Below are positions 8,998 through 16,823 of a DNA stretch of 40,963 nt, one piece after another. The stretch comes from Candidatus Avibacteroides avistercoris (lineage in GTDB: Bacteria > Bacteroidota > Bacteroidia > Bacteroidales > Bacteroidaceae). The notes below the pieces were generated by a model that saw nothing but the letters and a program-made list of their open reading frames with translations, did no database searches and was not told the DNA's origin. Position 1 is the first letter of the stretch, and every line of letters begins with the position of its first letter. The position numbers were made by a program, and so were the translations under genes. The stretch is taken from NCBI GenBank assembly GCA_020012075.1, contig DWUP01000011.1:1-40963 (forward strand), given 5' to 3'.

Positions 8998-9186
8998 ATC
9001 TGTCCAGACGACATAGCCAACTGCATTTGCCACCCTGCCAGGCACATGCCGGGCTGCACCGTCGGGATAACATGCACAGATGGATAGGACATAGGCCACC
9101 GGCGCACGGCAAAAAACAGCACCATGCCCCAGCCAAAACCGACAAATAGCGTGCGTATTTATATGGCACACCGGGCAATGCAAGTC

Positions 9187-9296
9187 AGCATACGACCATA
9201 GGCATGATAGCATACGACCATAGGCACGATAGCATACGACCATAATCAAGATAGCATACGACCCCACAGCCATCAGCATACGGACTCAGGCCGCAG
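9187..9296. repeat. 22-bp tandem repeat array (five units)
   Basis: Five consecutive units start at 9187, 9209, 9231, 9253 and 9275, exactly 22 bp apart, each opening with AGCATACG. Units 1-3 are near identical (AGCATACGACCATA...GAT) and units 4-5 diverge. It occupies the intergenic region between the sulfatase terminator and the DUF454 promoter. Because 22 is not a multiple of 3, the open frame across it (8995-9279 minus) changes phase at every unit and is unlikely to be coding. The rest of 8998-9312 shows nothing else I can name. Confidence 0.85.
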
Positions 9297-9312
9297 ATGA
9301 CGGGAGGAGTGC

Positions 9313-9345
9313 AAAAAAAGGCGGACGGCATCACTGCCGTCCACC
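9313..9345 (-). terminator. Terminator after the sulfatase gene
   Basis: Stem 9320-9330 with 9335-9345 (GGTGGACGGCA pairing GGCGGACGGCA on the other arm, one wobble), 4-base loop, followed on the minus strand by seven T (9319-9313). Confidence 0.9.
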
Positions 9346-9369
9346 CCTCATGTCACCGTTATGACCCTG

Positions 9370-10944
9370 TCAAAACCCATTGAGCCGCAGCCCCAACGTG
9401 TCGCCATACTGATGCTGGAGCGAGACAAGCTCAGTGCGGAGGCTGTCGATGAGCGGCCTCATGGCCGGGTCGTCATAGATGTTGTGCATCTCGTGCGGAT
9501 CATTCTGCAAGTCATACAATTCCCACGCATCGATGTCGTTGTAGAAGTGTATCAGTTTGTAGCGGTCTGTGCGCACGCCATAATGCCTCTTGACGGCATG
9601 TTCTGCCGGATATTCATAAAAATGGTAATACAGCGACCCGCGCCAGTCAGTGAGCGAATCACCGCGCAATATGGGCAGCAGCGACACGCCCTGCACTTCG
9701 TCGGGCACTTCGAGGCCGGCCAGCTCGATGAATGTGGGAGCAAAGTCGATGTTCTGCACCAACTCATCCACGCGTCCACGACGTTTGAGTCCCTCGGGCA
9801 AGTGAATGACGAGTGGCATGTGCATCGATTCCTCATACATGAAGCGCTTGTCAAACCACCCGTGCTCACCCATATAGAATCCTTGGTCAGACGTATAGAT
9901 GACGATGGTGTTGTCCATCAGGCCGTTTCGCTCCAGATAGTCGAGCACGCGCCCCACGTTGTCGTCCAGAGATTTCAGGGTCTTGGCATAATCACGCATA
10001 TACCGCTGGTATTTCCATTCGGCCAGTTCGCGCCCGGTGAGACGCCGCGAATAGAAGTCCTCGGCTATCGGGGCATAAAAGTCGGTGAACCGCCGCCGTT
10101 CGTCGGGGGTCATCGTGCCGAGTATGCCGAGATATGCCCTCTCGAGCCCTCCCGTGATGCCGGCAGTGTCGCGCAGCATCTTGAGGTCATAGGTCAGATT
10201 CATGTCTTCGGCTATACTCATCTCTTGCCCTGCCGCCGCCTCACGGCCCGCATAATCGTCATAGAAATTGTCGGGCATGACAAATTGGCTGTCCTCATAG
10301 AGCGTCAGGTCGTCGAGCGCCGCCATCCAGTTGCGGTGCATCGCCTTGTGATGGATCATGAGACAGAACGGTTTGTCCTTGTCACGCCTGTTGTCAAGCC
10401 AGTCGATACTCTCGTCTGTGATGATGTCGGTGACATACCCCATCTTTTGCACCATCGAGTCGGCCTGCGTGATGAAATGAGGATTGTAGTAATCCCCTTG
10501 GCCGGGCAATATTTCCCAATAGTCGAAGCCGACGGGCGTGCCGCCGAGATGCCACTTGCCGACGATGGCAGTCTCATAGCCTGCCTGACGGAGCATCTTG
10601 GGGAAAGTCCATTGTGTGCCGTCGAAGACTGAAGTCGTGTTGTCCCTGAAGCCATTGGCATGGCTGTGTTTGCCGGTCAGCAGGCATGCACGGCTCGGTC
10701 CGCTGATCGAGTTGGCAACAAAGGAGTTGGTAAACAGCAGGCCGTCATCCGCAATGCGGTCTATGTTGGGCGTCTTCACATGACGGTCGTCATAACAGCT
10801 CATCATCTGCTGCGTATGGTCATCCGCCATGATAAAGACAATATTATAATGCTCCGGCACCCGGGACTGCCTGTCGCACGAGGTCAGCCATGATGCCAGA
10901 GCAATACTTGTCAATGGAATGGTCAAAAAGGTCTTGCTTGCCAT
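9370..10944 (-). CDS. Ser-type formylglycine-dependent sulfatase, lipoprotein
   Basis: 524 residues from the second Met (the frame opens three codons earlier). A lipoprotein signal ends in SWLTSC (Cys 23). The sulfatase core begins YNIVFIMADDH, with the metal-binding Asp pair. The catalytic motif is S-G-P-S-R followed by ACLLTGKHSH (Ser 81), the Ser version of C/S-x-P-x-R; the Ser must be converted to formylglycine by an anaerobic maturation enzyme (anSME), not seen in this window. GKWHLGG and TSDQGFYMGEHGWFDK (C-terminal metal-site region) are also present. The sequence resembles family S1_11 N-acetylglucosamine-6-O-sulfatases of gut Bacteroides, but the substrate is my guess. Last gene of an apparent rng-META-sulfatase run; followed by a strong terminator. 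Confidence 0.92.
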   Translation of the reverse strand: MASKTFLTIPLTSIALASWLTSCDRQSRVPEHYNIVFIMADDHTQQMMSCYDDRHVKTPNIDRIADDGLLFTNSFVANSISGPSRACLLTGKHSHANGFRDNTTSVFDGTQWTFPKMLRQAGYETAIVGKWHLGGTPVGFDYWEILPGQGDYYNPHFITQADSMVQKMGYVTDIITDESIDWLDNRRDKDKPFCLMIHHKAMHRNWMAALDDLTLYEDSQFVMPDNFYDDYAGREAAAGQEMSIAEDMNLTYDLKMLRDTAGITGGLERAYLGILGTMTPDERRRFTDFYAPIAEDFYSRRLTGRELAEWKYQRYMRDYAKTLKSLDDNVGRVLDYLERNGLMDNTIVIYTSDQGFYMGEHGWFDKRFMYEESMHMPLVIHLPEGLKRRGRVDELVQNIDFAPTFIELAGLEVPDEVQGVSLLPILRGDSLTDWRGSLYYHFYEYPAEHAVKRHYGVRTDRYKLIHFYNDIDAWELYDLQNDPHEMHNIYDDPAMRPLIDSLRTELVSLQHQYGDTLGLRLNGF

Positions 10945-10992
10945 GACTGTCAATGGTTTGTCTTCTGTGATTGGATCTGTTTCGAGCCGTTG

Positions 10993-11742
10993 TCAATCAC
11001 GCAGCATCAAGAGCACCTCAGCACCCGACCCGTCGAGCAGGTGCAGGCTGTCACCCTCGACATTAAACGAACGCACCTCAGACAATGCCTTGTTTATGCT
11101 GCCCTCCAGCTCCAGATCGGGACAGGCCATCAATGTCATTTGCCCCAATCCAAACTCCAAAGTACCATTGGTGCAGTCAATGCCGATGGACGAATTATAC
11201 ATGTTGCAACCGAGATTGCCGTGCACACGTCCTTCAGACGAATATATTTCGAGGAAAGGTATATTCTCAGTCGCACCGACTTTCTGTCCTTTCACCTCCT
11301 CGAATATCCATCTGCCATCTATAGGCCGCTTGCGCACAGCAGATACTATGACTTTGCCATCTTCGTTCACAAGGGAAAGAGAATCGCCGGAAGCATTATA
11401 GGCGACCACCTCTGTTAGTGCGGAGACAAGCGAGTTTTCAACATCCATATCCGGGCAATACATACGCGTGGAGACAGGTGCGCCAAACTTGATTTTCCCA
11501 CGCTTTGCATCCGCCTCTAATTTACCCCGGATCGTATTGCACGCTGCATTCCCCCAATAGCTACCGTTGGCTGCGTCAAACGCGATATAGGGATGTACAC
11601 CGGATTTCACTTGTTCTCCCCCTATCGAGGTTACAAACCATTCAGATATCGGCATCACTGCATCTGTTTCTTGCTTGGCTTGCTTCGTGCTCGAGCATGA
11701 CAGCAGGCACACGGCAAGCAATAAAGACATGATTTTTTTCAT
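10993..11742 (-). CDS. Lipoprotein with two META domains
   Basis: 249 residues starting at MKKIMSLLLAVCLLSCSS, a lipoprotein signal with LLSC (Cys 16). Two related halves follow, each with the META/HslJ pattern: ISEWFVTSIGG ... GNAACNTIRG (first) and DGRWIFEEVKGQ ... GNLGCNMYNS (second), each ending in a SALTEV/KALSEV helix and a strand reporting on DSLSL or DSLHL. META domains occur in envelope stress lipoproteins such as HslJ; no enzymatic role is known to me. It begins 19 bases after the RNase gene stop and ends about 48 bases before the sulfatase start, so all three may share a transcript. The upstream in-frame Met at 11751 is too close to the RNase stop and spoils the signal. Confidence 0.85.
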   Translation of the reverse strand: MKKIMSLLLAVCLLSCSSTKQAKQETDAVMPISEWFVTSIGGEQVKSGVHPYIAFDAANGSYWGNAACNTIRGKLEADAKRGKIKFGAPVSTRMYCPDMDVENSLVSALTEVVAYNASGDSLSLVNEDGKVIVSAVRKRPIDGRWIFEEVKGQKVGATENIPFLEIYSSEGRVHGNLGCNMYNSSIGIDCTNGTLEFGLGQMTLMACPDLELEGSINKALSEVRSFNVEGDSLHLLDGSGAEVLLMLRD

Positions 11743-11761
11743 TTCAGGCAAATCAAACAGG

Positions 11762-13333
11762 TTATTTTATTTCGTATTCTTCCTTCATATCAATTTCTTC
11801 CTTGCCTTTATAGAATTTATATTCGAGGTAAGTCAGATTTTGATTTGGTATTACATTTATTCCAAAGCCATATTTCATCTGCCACTTCCTTTTCAACGAC
11901 ACAAGTCCTTGATTGATATAAGCAGCGACGTATGGATGGACGTGTATAGTGAATTTGGCTATCTTCAACTTATTGACCAGATAGTCCACTTTGCCCTCGA
12001 GGACGTCGGTAAAGAGCAGTGAGGGATGTATAATACCCTTGCCGTGACACGTCGGACAATTTTCGGACGTCGTGATACTCATGGCCGGACGTACCCTCTG
12101 ACGGGTAATCTGCATCAATCCGAATTTGCTGAGGGGAAGTATATTATGCTTTGCCCTATCCTGCTGCATGTTCTGACACATGCGCTCATAGAGTTTTTGT
12201 CGGTTGTCCGCCTCAGACATATCTATGAAATCCACCACTATGATGCCGCCCAAATCCCTGAGGCGCATTTGCCTGGCCAGTTCATCGGCGGCAAAGAGAT
12301 TGACATCTAATGCATTTTCTTCCTGTCCGTTGTTTTGTCTTGTCCTGTTGCCACTATTGACATCTACCACACACATTGCCTCAGTCTGCTCGATGATGAG
12401 ATATGCGCCGTTCTTATATGAGACTGCCCTCCCAAAAAGCGACTTGATTTGCTTCGTTATGGAGAAGTTGTCGAATAATGGGATCTTGCCCTCATAGAGC
12501 TTTACTATGTCCTTTTTGTCCGGCGCAATCAATGAGACATACGTCTTAATCTCTTCGTATGTTGAGCGATCATTGATATAAATATTTTCAAATGTGGAAT
12601 TAAACAGATCTCTCAACATAGCAACCGTACGACCGGTCTCTTCGTAAACCAGATTAGGGGTGGCGACAGACTTCTGTATCTTGGTTAGGCACTCATTCCA
12701 ATACTTCATCAATATGTTGAGTTCATTGTCCAGTTCCGCCACTCTCTTGCCTTCAGCCACGGTCCTGACTATGACACCGACTCTCGCAGGCTTGATGCTC
12801 TGGATCAATTGCTTCAGTCTTGTCCTCTCCTCTGATGATTTTATTTTCTGCGAGACTGAGACCTTGTCCGAAAATGGGACGAGCACGAGGAAACGACCGG
12901 CTATCGACAGTTCTGTCGTCAAACGCGGTCCTTTGGTAGATATAGGTTCTTTTACTATTTCGACTACCAACTCCTGCCCTACCTTAACAAGATTTGAAAT
13001 CGTTCCCTCCTTCTCTATCTCAGGCATCATCTGGGCTTTGGCCAGAGGGGGCAGGTTTTTTCTGTCGCTCATCACTTGCTTCATATACTTGACTTGGGTA
13101 TTAAATTGTGGTCCCAAATCCTGATAATGCAAGAAAGCGTCTTTTTCGTAGCCTATATCAACAAAACACGCATTTAGTCCCGGCATTATTTTTTTTACTT
13201 TGCCAAGATAAATGTTACCAACGGAATAGGAGCAGTCGCGGCCTTCTTTCTGCAACTCTACAAGACTCTTATCTTCCAACAAGGCTATTGTCACCTCATT
13301 GGGTTGCACATTTACAAATAATTCGCTTACCAC
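11762..13333 (-). CDS. rng: Ribonuclease G/E family endoribonuclease
   Basis: 523 residues. Endonuclease in RNA turnover and rRNA maturation. An S1-like RNA-binding domain comes first (about 38-130; GNIYLGKVKKIMPGLNACFVDIGYEKDAFLH). The catalytic core has the two metal-binding Asp in VVDVNSG (Asp 324) and VVDFIDM (Asp 368). The Zn-link motif CPTCHGKG (426-433) joins protomers in the RNase E/G family. Without a long C-terminal tail it is RNase G-sized. The start codon is GTG; no upstream ATG is available, and the N-terminus matches Bacteroides homologues as I remember them. The gene follows HU and the tiny COX24-type gene after a hairpin. Confidence 0.93.
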   Translation of the reverse strand: MVSELFVNVQPNEVTIALLEDKSLVELQKEGRDCSYSVGNIYLGKVKKIMPGLNACFVDIGYEKDAFLHYQDLGPQFNTQVKYMKQVMSDRKNLPPLAKAQMMPEIEKEGTISNLVKVGQELVVEIVKEPISTKGPRLTTELSIAGRFLVLVPFSDKVSVSQKIKSSEERTRLKQLIQSIKPARVGVIVRTVAEGKRVAELDNELNILMKYWNECLTKIQKSVATPNLVYEETGRTVAMLRDLFNSTFENIYINDRSTYEEIKTYVSLIAPDKKDIVKLYEGKIPLFDNFSITKQIKSLFGRAVSYKNGAYLIIEQTEAMCVVDVNSGNRTRQNNGQEENALDVNLFAADELARQMRLRDLGGIIVVDFIDMSEADNRQKLYERMCQNMQQDRAKHNILPLSKFGLMQITRQRVRPAMSITTSENCPTCHGKGIIHPSLLFTDVLEGKVDYLVNKLKIAKFTIHVHPYVAAYINQGLVSLKRKWQMKYGFGINVIPNQNLTYLEYKFYKGKEEIDMKEEYEIK

Positions 13334-13374
13334 CTATTTCCTTTTTATAGTTTATAAGTACTTTACTAAACAAA

Positions 13375-13406
13375 GAACAAACTTCCTTCACCAAGAAAGT
13401 TTGCTC
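13375..13406 (-). terminator. Hairpin between the COX24-type gene and rng
   Basis: GAGCAAACTT (minus strand, 13406-13397) pairs with AAGTTTGTTC (13384-13375) with one G-T wobble, followed by TTTGTTTAG. It probably reduces readthrough from the HU-COX24 transcript into rng. Confidence 0.65.
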
Positions 13407-13432
13407 TTTTTTAATCAATCAAGCAAGACTAA

Positions 13433-13525
13433 TTACTTTTTGCTCTTATGTCTGTTCTTTCTTAGTCTTTTTTTACGCTTGTGAGTAGACATTTTATGTC
13501 TTTTTCTCTTCTTTCCGCTTGGCAT
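13433..13525 (-). CDS. Tiny AURKAIP1/COX24-domain basic protein
   Basis: A 30-residue protein beginning MPSGKKRKRHKMSTHKRK, with 20 Lys, Arg or His. It matches the very small Bacteroidetes proteins annotated as AURKAIP1/COX24 domain-containing. They resemble the C-terminus of the mitochondrial ribosome protein mS38 and the mycobacterial bS22, so a ribosomal location is likely by analogy. The internal KRKxxxKMxTHKRKKRLRKNRHK pattern is the conserved part. It lies 34 bases after the HU stop with no promoter of its own visible, and a hairpin follows. Easily missed by gene callers because of its length. Confidence 0.85.
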   Translation of the reverse strand: MPSGKKRKRHKMSTHKRKKRLRKNRHKSKK

Positions 13526-13559
13526 ATCTTCTAAGTTTTTATATTGGTTATTATATGAT

Positions 13560-13838
13560 TTATTGTTTTTTTACTGACAAAGTGAACGTTTTCGCAGGTT
13601 TGAACGCCGGTATGTTATGCTCCGGGATTATTATAGTAGTGTTCTTGGATATATTTCTGGCTGTCTTTTTAGCGCGTTTCTTTACAATAAAACTACCAAA
13701 TCCTCTAAGGTAAACATTCTCTTCATTAGACAACGATGTCTTTATGATATCCATGAATGCCTCAACAGTCCTTAGTGCATCAGCTTTTGGAATTCCTGTG
13801 GTCTTGGAAATCTCGTTCACAATATCTGCCTTTGTCAT
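13560..13838 (-). CDS. HU/IHF family DNA-binding protein
   Basis: 92 residues. Begins MTKADIVNEISKTTGIPKADA, the HU N-terminal helix pair, and has RGFGSF (45-50) leading to the DNA-clamping beta arms. The expected Pro of the arm tip sits in TTIIIPEHNIPAFKPAKTF, a typical HU ending. A nucleoid-associated architectural protein acting as a dimer. It has a strong -7 box upstream and a 40-base leader. The pairing with the COX24-type gene suggests a small housekeeping operon. Confidence 0.94.
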   Translation of the reverse strand: MTKADIVNEISKTTGIPKADALRTVEAFMDIIKTSLSNEENVYLRGFGSFIVKKRAKKTARNISKNTTIIIPEHNIPAFKPAKTFTLSVKKQ

Positions 13839-13882
13839 GTTTCTTTGTATTTATGTTGCGTTATTATTGTCTTTATGGGCTG

Positions 13883-13890
13883 CAAATATA
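13883..13890 (-). promoter_or_regulatory. -7 promoter box of the HU gene
   Basis: Minus-strand TATATTTG, an exact TAnnTTTG match. TTTC lies 19 bases further upstream as a near -33 box. Confidence 0.7.
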
Positions 13891-14025
13891 CTGCTTTTAA
13901 TTTTAGATTGAAACATATCATCAAATATTTTCACAGCTCAAAGTAATGACTCCACCCGTGCAACTGCATGAATTTGTGAATACTATCAATCGGCTCATCC
14001 CATCATGCCCGGAGGTGTCGTGGCA

Positions 14026-15480
14026 TCATGCATTCTTCCAGAAACTGGGAGCGAACAATAATAATACGGTGAATATCTCCAGACGTCCGACAAGCATCAA
14101 AGCCGATGTGACCCACTTGGCAAAATCGGTCAAGGAACTGCACGAATAGGCCGGGCCATAATTGCCAAGCCCTACTCCCACATTACCGAGACTCGATACT
14201 GACATAGACAAAGACTCTGTAAGGCCTATGCCTGTCGTATAATAGAGGAATGTCCCGACCATGGCGATTATGATATAGACAATCGCAAATACCACTGCAC
14301 TCAGCACTGTCTTCTGTGGCAAGACCTTGCCATTCATTTTGACAGGCAGTACGGCATTGGGGTGAATCATCGAATTGAATTCATTTTTCAGCGCCTTTAC
14401 AACGACAGCTATGCGGACACACTTGATACTGCCACTCGTAGAGCCTGCACATGCGCCTATGAGCATCGAGGTCAGCAGCAAGATATTGGTCGATGCCGGC
14501 CATAGCGTAAAATCATCGGAAGCAAAACCGGATGTCGTCTGGCATGTCGCCACCTGAAACAGTGACTTACGGAAAGACTCTTCCAATCCCATTCCACCTT
14601 GCAAATAGAGTATCCCGGCAATAGCCAGGACAAAATAGCAGAATGTAGCGATGTAATATCGCAATTCCGTGTTGCGAAAAAGCTGGGAGAAACGTCCTTT
14701 GAAAGCTGCCAAATATAATAATGTAAAATTGACACCGGAGACAAACATAAATATCGACATGATATACTCTATCGCAGGCGAGTCCCAATACATGACATTG
14801 GCTTGCTTTGTGGAGAATCCGCCGGTAGCTGTCGTAGAGAATGAATGGCAAATACTGTCAAACAGCCCCATGCCGGCAGTGCACAAAAAGAATGTTTCAA
14901 GAGCCGTAATGCCCAGATATATTGACCATATCCATCTGGCCGTCACCCCGATGCGCGAATGGACACGGTCACTGGTGATGCCTGTGGCTTCGGCAGCAAA
15001 GAGCTGCACGCCGCCTGTCCCGAAAACCGGCAGTACGGCTATGGTGAAGAATACCATCCCGAGCCCCCCTACCCACTGGATAAAGCTGCGCCAGAACAAA
15101 ATCGAATGAGGCAGTGACTCGAGATTGTCTATGACAGTAAAGCCGGTAGTCGTAAAACCGGACATTGTCTCAAAGAAACAATCGGTGACTGTCTCCACAT
15201 AGCCACCAATATAAAATGGCAACAATCCGAACACCGTGAACAGCACCCAGCTCATCGTGACGATAAAGAAGCCGTCACGGCGGTTCATAATATTATCGGC
15301 ACCACGCCCGTACGTCATCATCACCACACCGGCAAGCAGTGTAATGACCGCACTCGACACGAATGAGAAGATAGTATCCTCGCCATAATACAAATCCACG
15401 CCGATCGGGACAAGCAGCAAGGCCGCCTCCACAAGCATCAGCACGCCGAGGATTTTAGCTACAAGTTTGGCATTTGTCAT
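14026..15480 (-). CDS. trkH: Trk potassium uptake protein TrkH family, membrane subunit
   Basis: 484 residues with about ten to twelve hydrophobic segments in the fourfold TM-pore-TM arrangement of TrkH/KtrB. Selectivity-filter-like loops are visible as TTTGFT (about residue 111), TATGGFS, TTSGFAS and the fourth near SLGNVGVGLGNYGP. Conducts K+ across the inner membrane under control of the TrkA ring. The start is 8 bases after the trkA stop, so both are on one transcript and subunits of one complex. Confidence 0.93.
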   Translation of the reverse strand: MTNAKLVAKILGVLMLVEAALLLVPIGVDLYYGEDTIFSFVSSAVITLLAGVVMMTYGRGADNIMNRRDGFFIVTMSWVLFTVFGLLPFYIGGYVETVTDCFFETMSGFTTTGFTVIDNLESLPHSILFWRSFIQWVGGLGMVFFTIAVLPVFGTGGVQLFAAEATGITSDRVHSRIGVTARWIWSIYLGITALETFFLCTAGMGLFDSICHSFSTTATGGFSTKQANVMYWDSPAIEYIMSIFMFVSGVNFTLLYLAAFKGRFSQLFRNTELRYYIATFCYFVLAIAGILYLQGGMGLEESFRKSLFQVATCQTTSGFASDDFTLWPASTNILLLTSMLIGACAGSTSGSIKCVRIAVVVKALKNEFNSMIHPNAVLPVKMNGKVLPQKTVLSAVVFAIVYIIIAMVGTFLYYTTGIGLTESLSMSVSSLGNVGVGLGNYGPAYSCSSLTDFAKWVTSALMLVGRLEIFTVLLLFAPSFWKNA

Positions 15481-15488
15481 AGCCTGCC

Positions 15489-16823
15489 TTAATTGAAAAA
15501 GTTTTCAATCTTCTTGATCATCCCGCCGCAAAAGACCACCACATGGTCATTGGCCATGATTTCGCTATTACCATTGACTATCATGCCATGGCCATCGCGA
15601 ATCACTCCACCGATGGTGAAACCTTTAGGGAAGCCGATGTCCTTGACTTTGTGCCGTGTGACGTAGGATTTCTCCTTGACCGTAAATTCTGCCACGTCAG
15701 CATTTGCAAACGAAAGGGTCTTGACGTTGGACACATCGGCATCGAGCATCATCTGATAGATATGACTTGCCGCTATCTGCTTCTTGTTAATGACGACCCC
15801 GATGTCAAGGCTCTCTGCCATGCTTATATAATCGACGTTTTCGACCTCGGCGATTGTCTTTTTAAAACCGAGCTGGCGCGCCGAGAGACATGCGAGGATG
15901 TTGGTCTCAGAGTTGTCGGTCAATGCGACAAAAGCATGCTGCTTGGTGATTCCTTCCTCTTTCAGCAGTTCGATGTCACGTCCGTCACCGTTGATGACCA
16001 TCACCCTGTCGCCGACATGCTCCGTCAGCCACAGGCATCGGTCATAATCTGCTTCTATGATTTTCACATTGACATTGTCTGGGGCATATTGCGCCGCCTT
16101 GACAGCGATACGGCTGCCTCCCATGATAGTCATGTCGGTTATCTTGCCAAAAGAATCTTTGCCAAACGTGTGTTGCAGCTCTTCGAGATGCTCGCGCTGT
16201 GTGGTGGCATAGACAATATCGTTGAGACAAATCTCATCAGTTCCACGGGGGATTATCGTCTCATTTCCCCTCTTGATTGCCACTATGTGATATGGGATGT
16301 CGCGTCCCAATTCCATAAGTTTCTTGCCGACGATGGTCGATGATTCGCGCATCTTTGAACCGAGCATGACGAGTGCGCCCCCTCCGAATTCCCACCATTG
16401 TCTTATCCATGACATTTTGAGGGACGAGACAATCTCCTTGGCAGCGAGCATCTCGGGGCAAATCATAGAGTTTATCCCGATGTTCTTGAAGAATTGTGCA
16501 TTCTTGGGAAGCAGGTACTCATAGTTTTCAATCCTCGCTATTGTCTTTTTTGCCCCCAGACTGTTGGCAATGATACATGCAGTCATGTTGCGGCTCTCGT
16601 CGGGTGTCACTGCCACAAACAGGTCTGTGTTGCCCACTCCGGCATTCTTGAGACCGGTGATTGAGGTAGGCGGGACATTGACTGTCATGATATCAAGATA
16701 AGACTCCATCTTGCCCAGTTTGTCATGGTCCTCATCAATGAGGACTATGTCCTGCTTCTCCTTCGAGAGCAACCGGCTCAAATGTGTACCTACGGCACCG
16801 GCTCCGGCGATGATGATTTTCAT
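15489..16823 (-). CDS. trkA: Trk potassium uptake regulator TrkA
   Basis: 444 residues, two tandem RCK units. The first Rossmann fold opens with [16 protein letters not shown] (residues 3-18, GxGxxG). The second starts near residue 230 ([15 protein letters not shown]), where the glycine pattern is degenerate, as is usual for the second half. Each is followed by an RCK_C portion. It forms the cytosolic nucleotide-binding ring that gates TrkH. The start codon overlaps the dxs stop (ATGA), and trkH follows after 8 bases, giving strict translational linkage. Confidence 0.94.
   Translation of the reverse strand: MKIIIAGAGAVGTHLSRLLSKEKQDIVLIDEDHDKLGKMESYLDIMTVNVPPTSITGLKNAGVGNTDLFVAVTPDESRNMTACIIANSLGAKKTIARIENYEYLLPKNAQFFKNIGINSMICPEMLAAKEIVSSLKMSWIRQWWEFGGGALVMLGSKMRESSTIVGKKLMELGRDIPYHIVAIKRGNETIIPRGTDEICLNDIVYATTQREHLEELQHTFGKDSFGKITDMTIMGGSRIAVKAAQYAPDNVNVKIIEADYDRCLWLTEHVGDRVMVINGDGRDIELLKEEGITKQHAFVALTDNSETNILACLSARQLGFKKTIAEVENVDYISMAESLDIGVVINKKQIAASHIYQMMLDADVSNVKTLSFANADVAEFTVKEKSYVTRHKVKDIGFPKGFTIGGVIRDGHGMIVNGNSEIMANDHVVVFCGGMIKKIENFFN

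Noticed and set aside
8995-9279. Minus-strand 94-codon open frame in the intergenic region
   Set aside because: Much of it is a translation of the 22-bp repeats, which shift frame at each unit; the Cys- and Tyr-rich product has no recognisable features.
9187-9296. CRISPR array
   Set aside because: The unit is 22 bp in total with no separate constant repeat and unique spacer of normal size, and no cas genes are near.
9361-10632. Plus-strand open frame of 423 codons
   Set aside because: It is antisense to the sulfatase gene, whose motifs are unmistakable; the frame has no domain and arises from codon bias of the real gene.
13946-14149. Plus-strand 67-codon open frame at the trkH end
   Set aside because: It overlaps the 3' part of trkH on the other strand and has no supporting signal.
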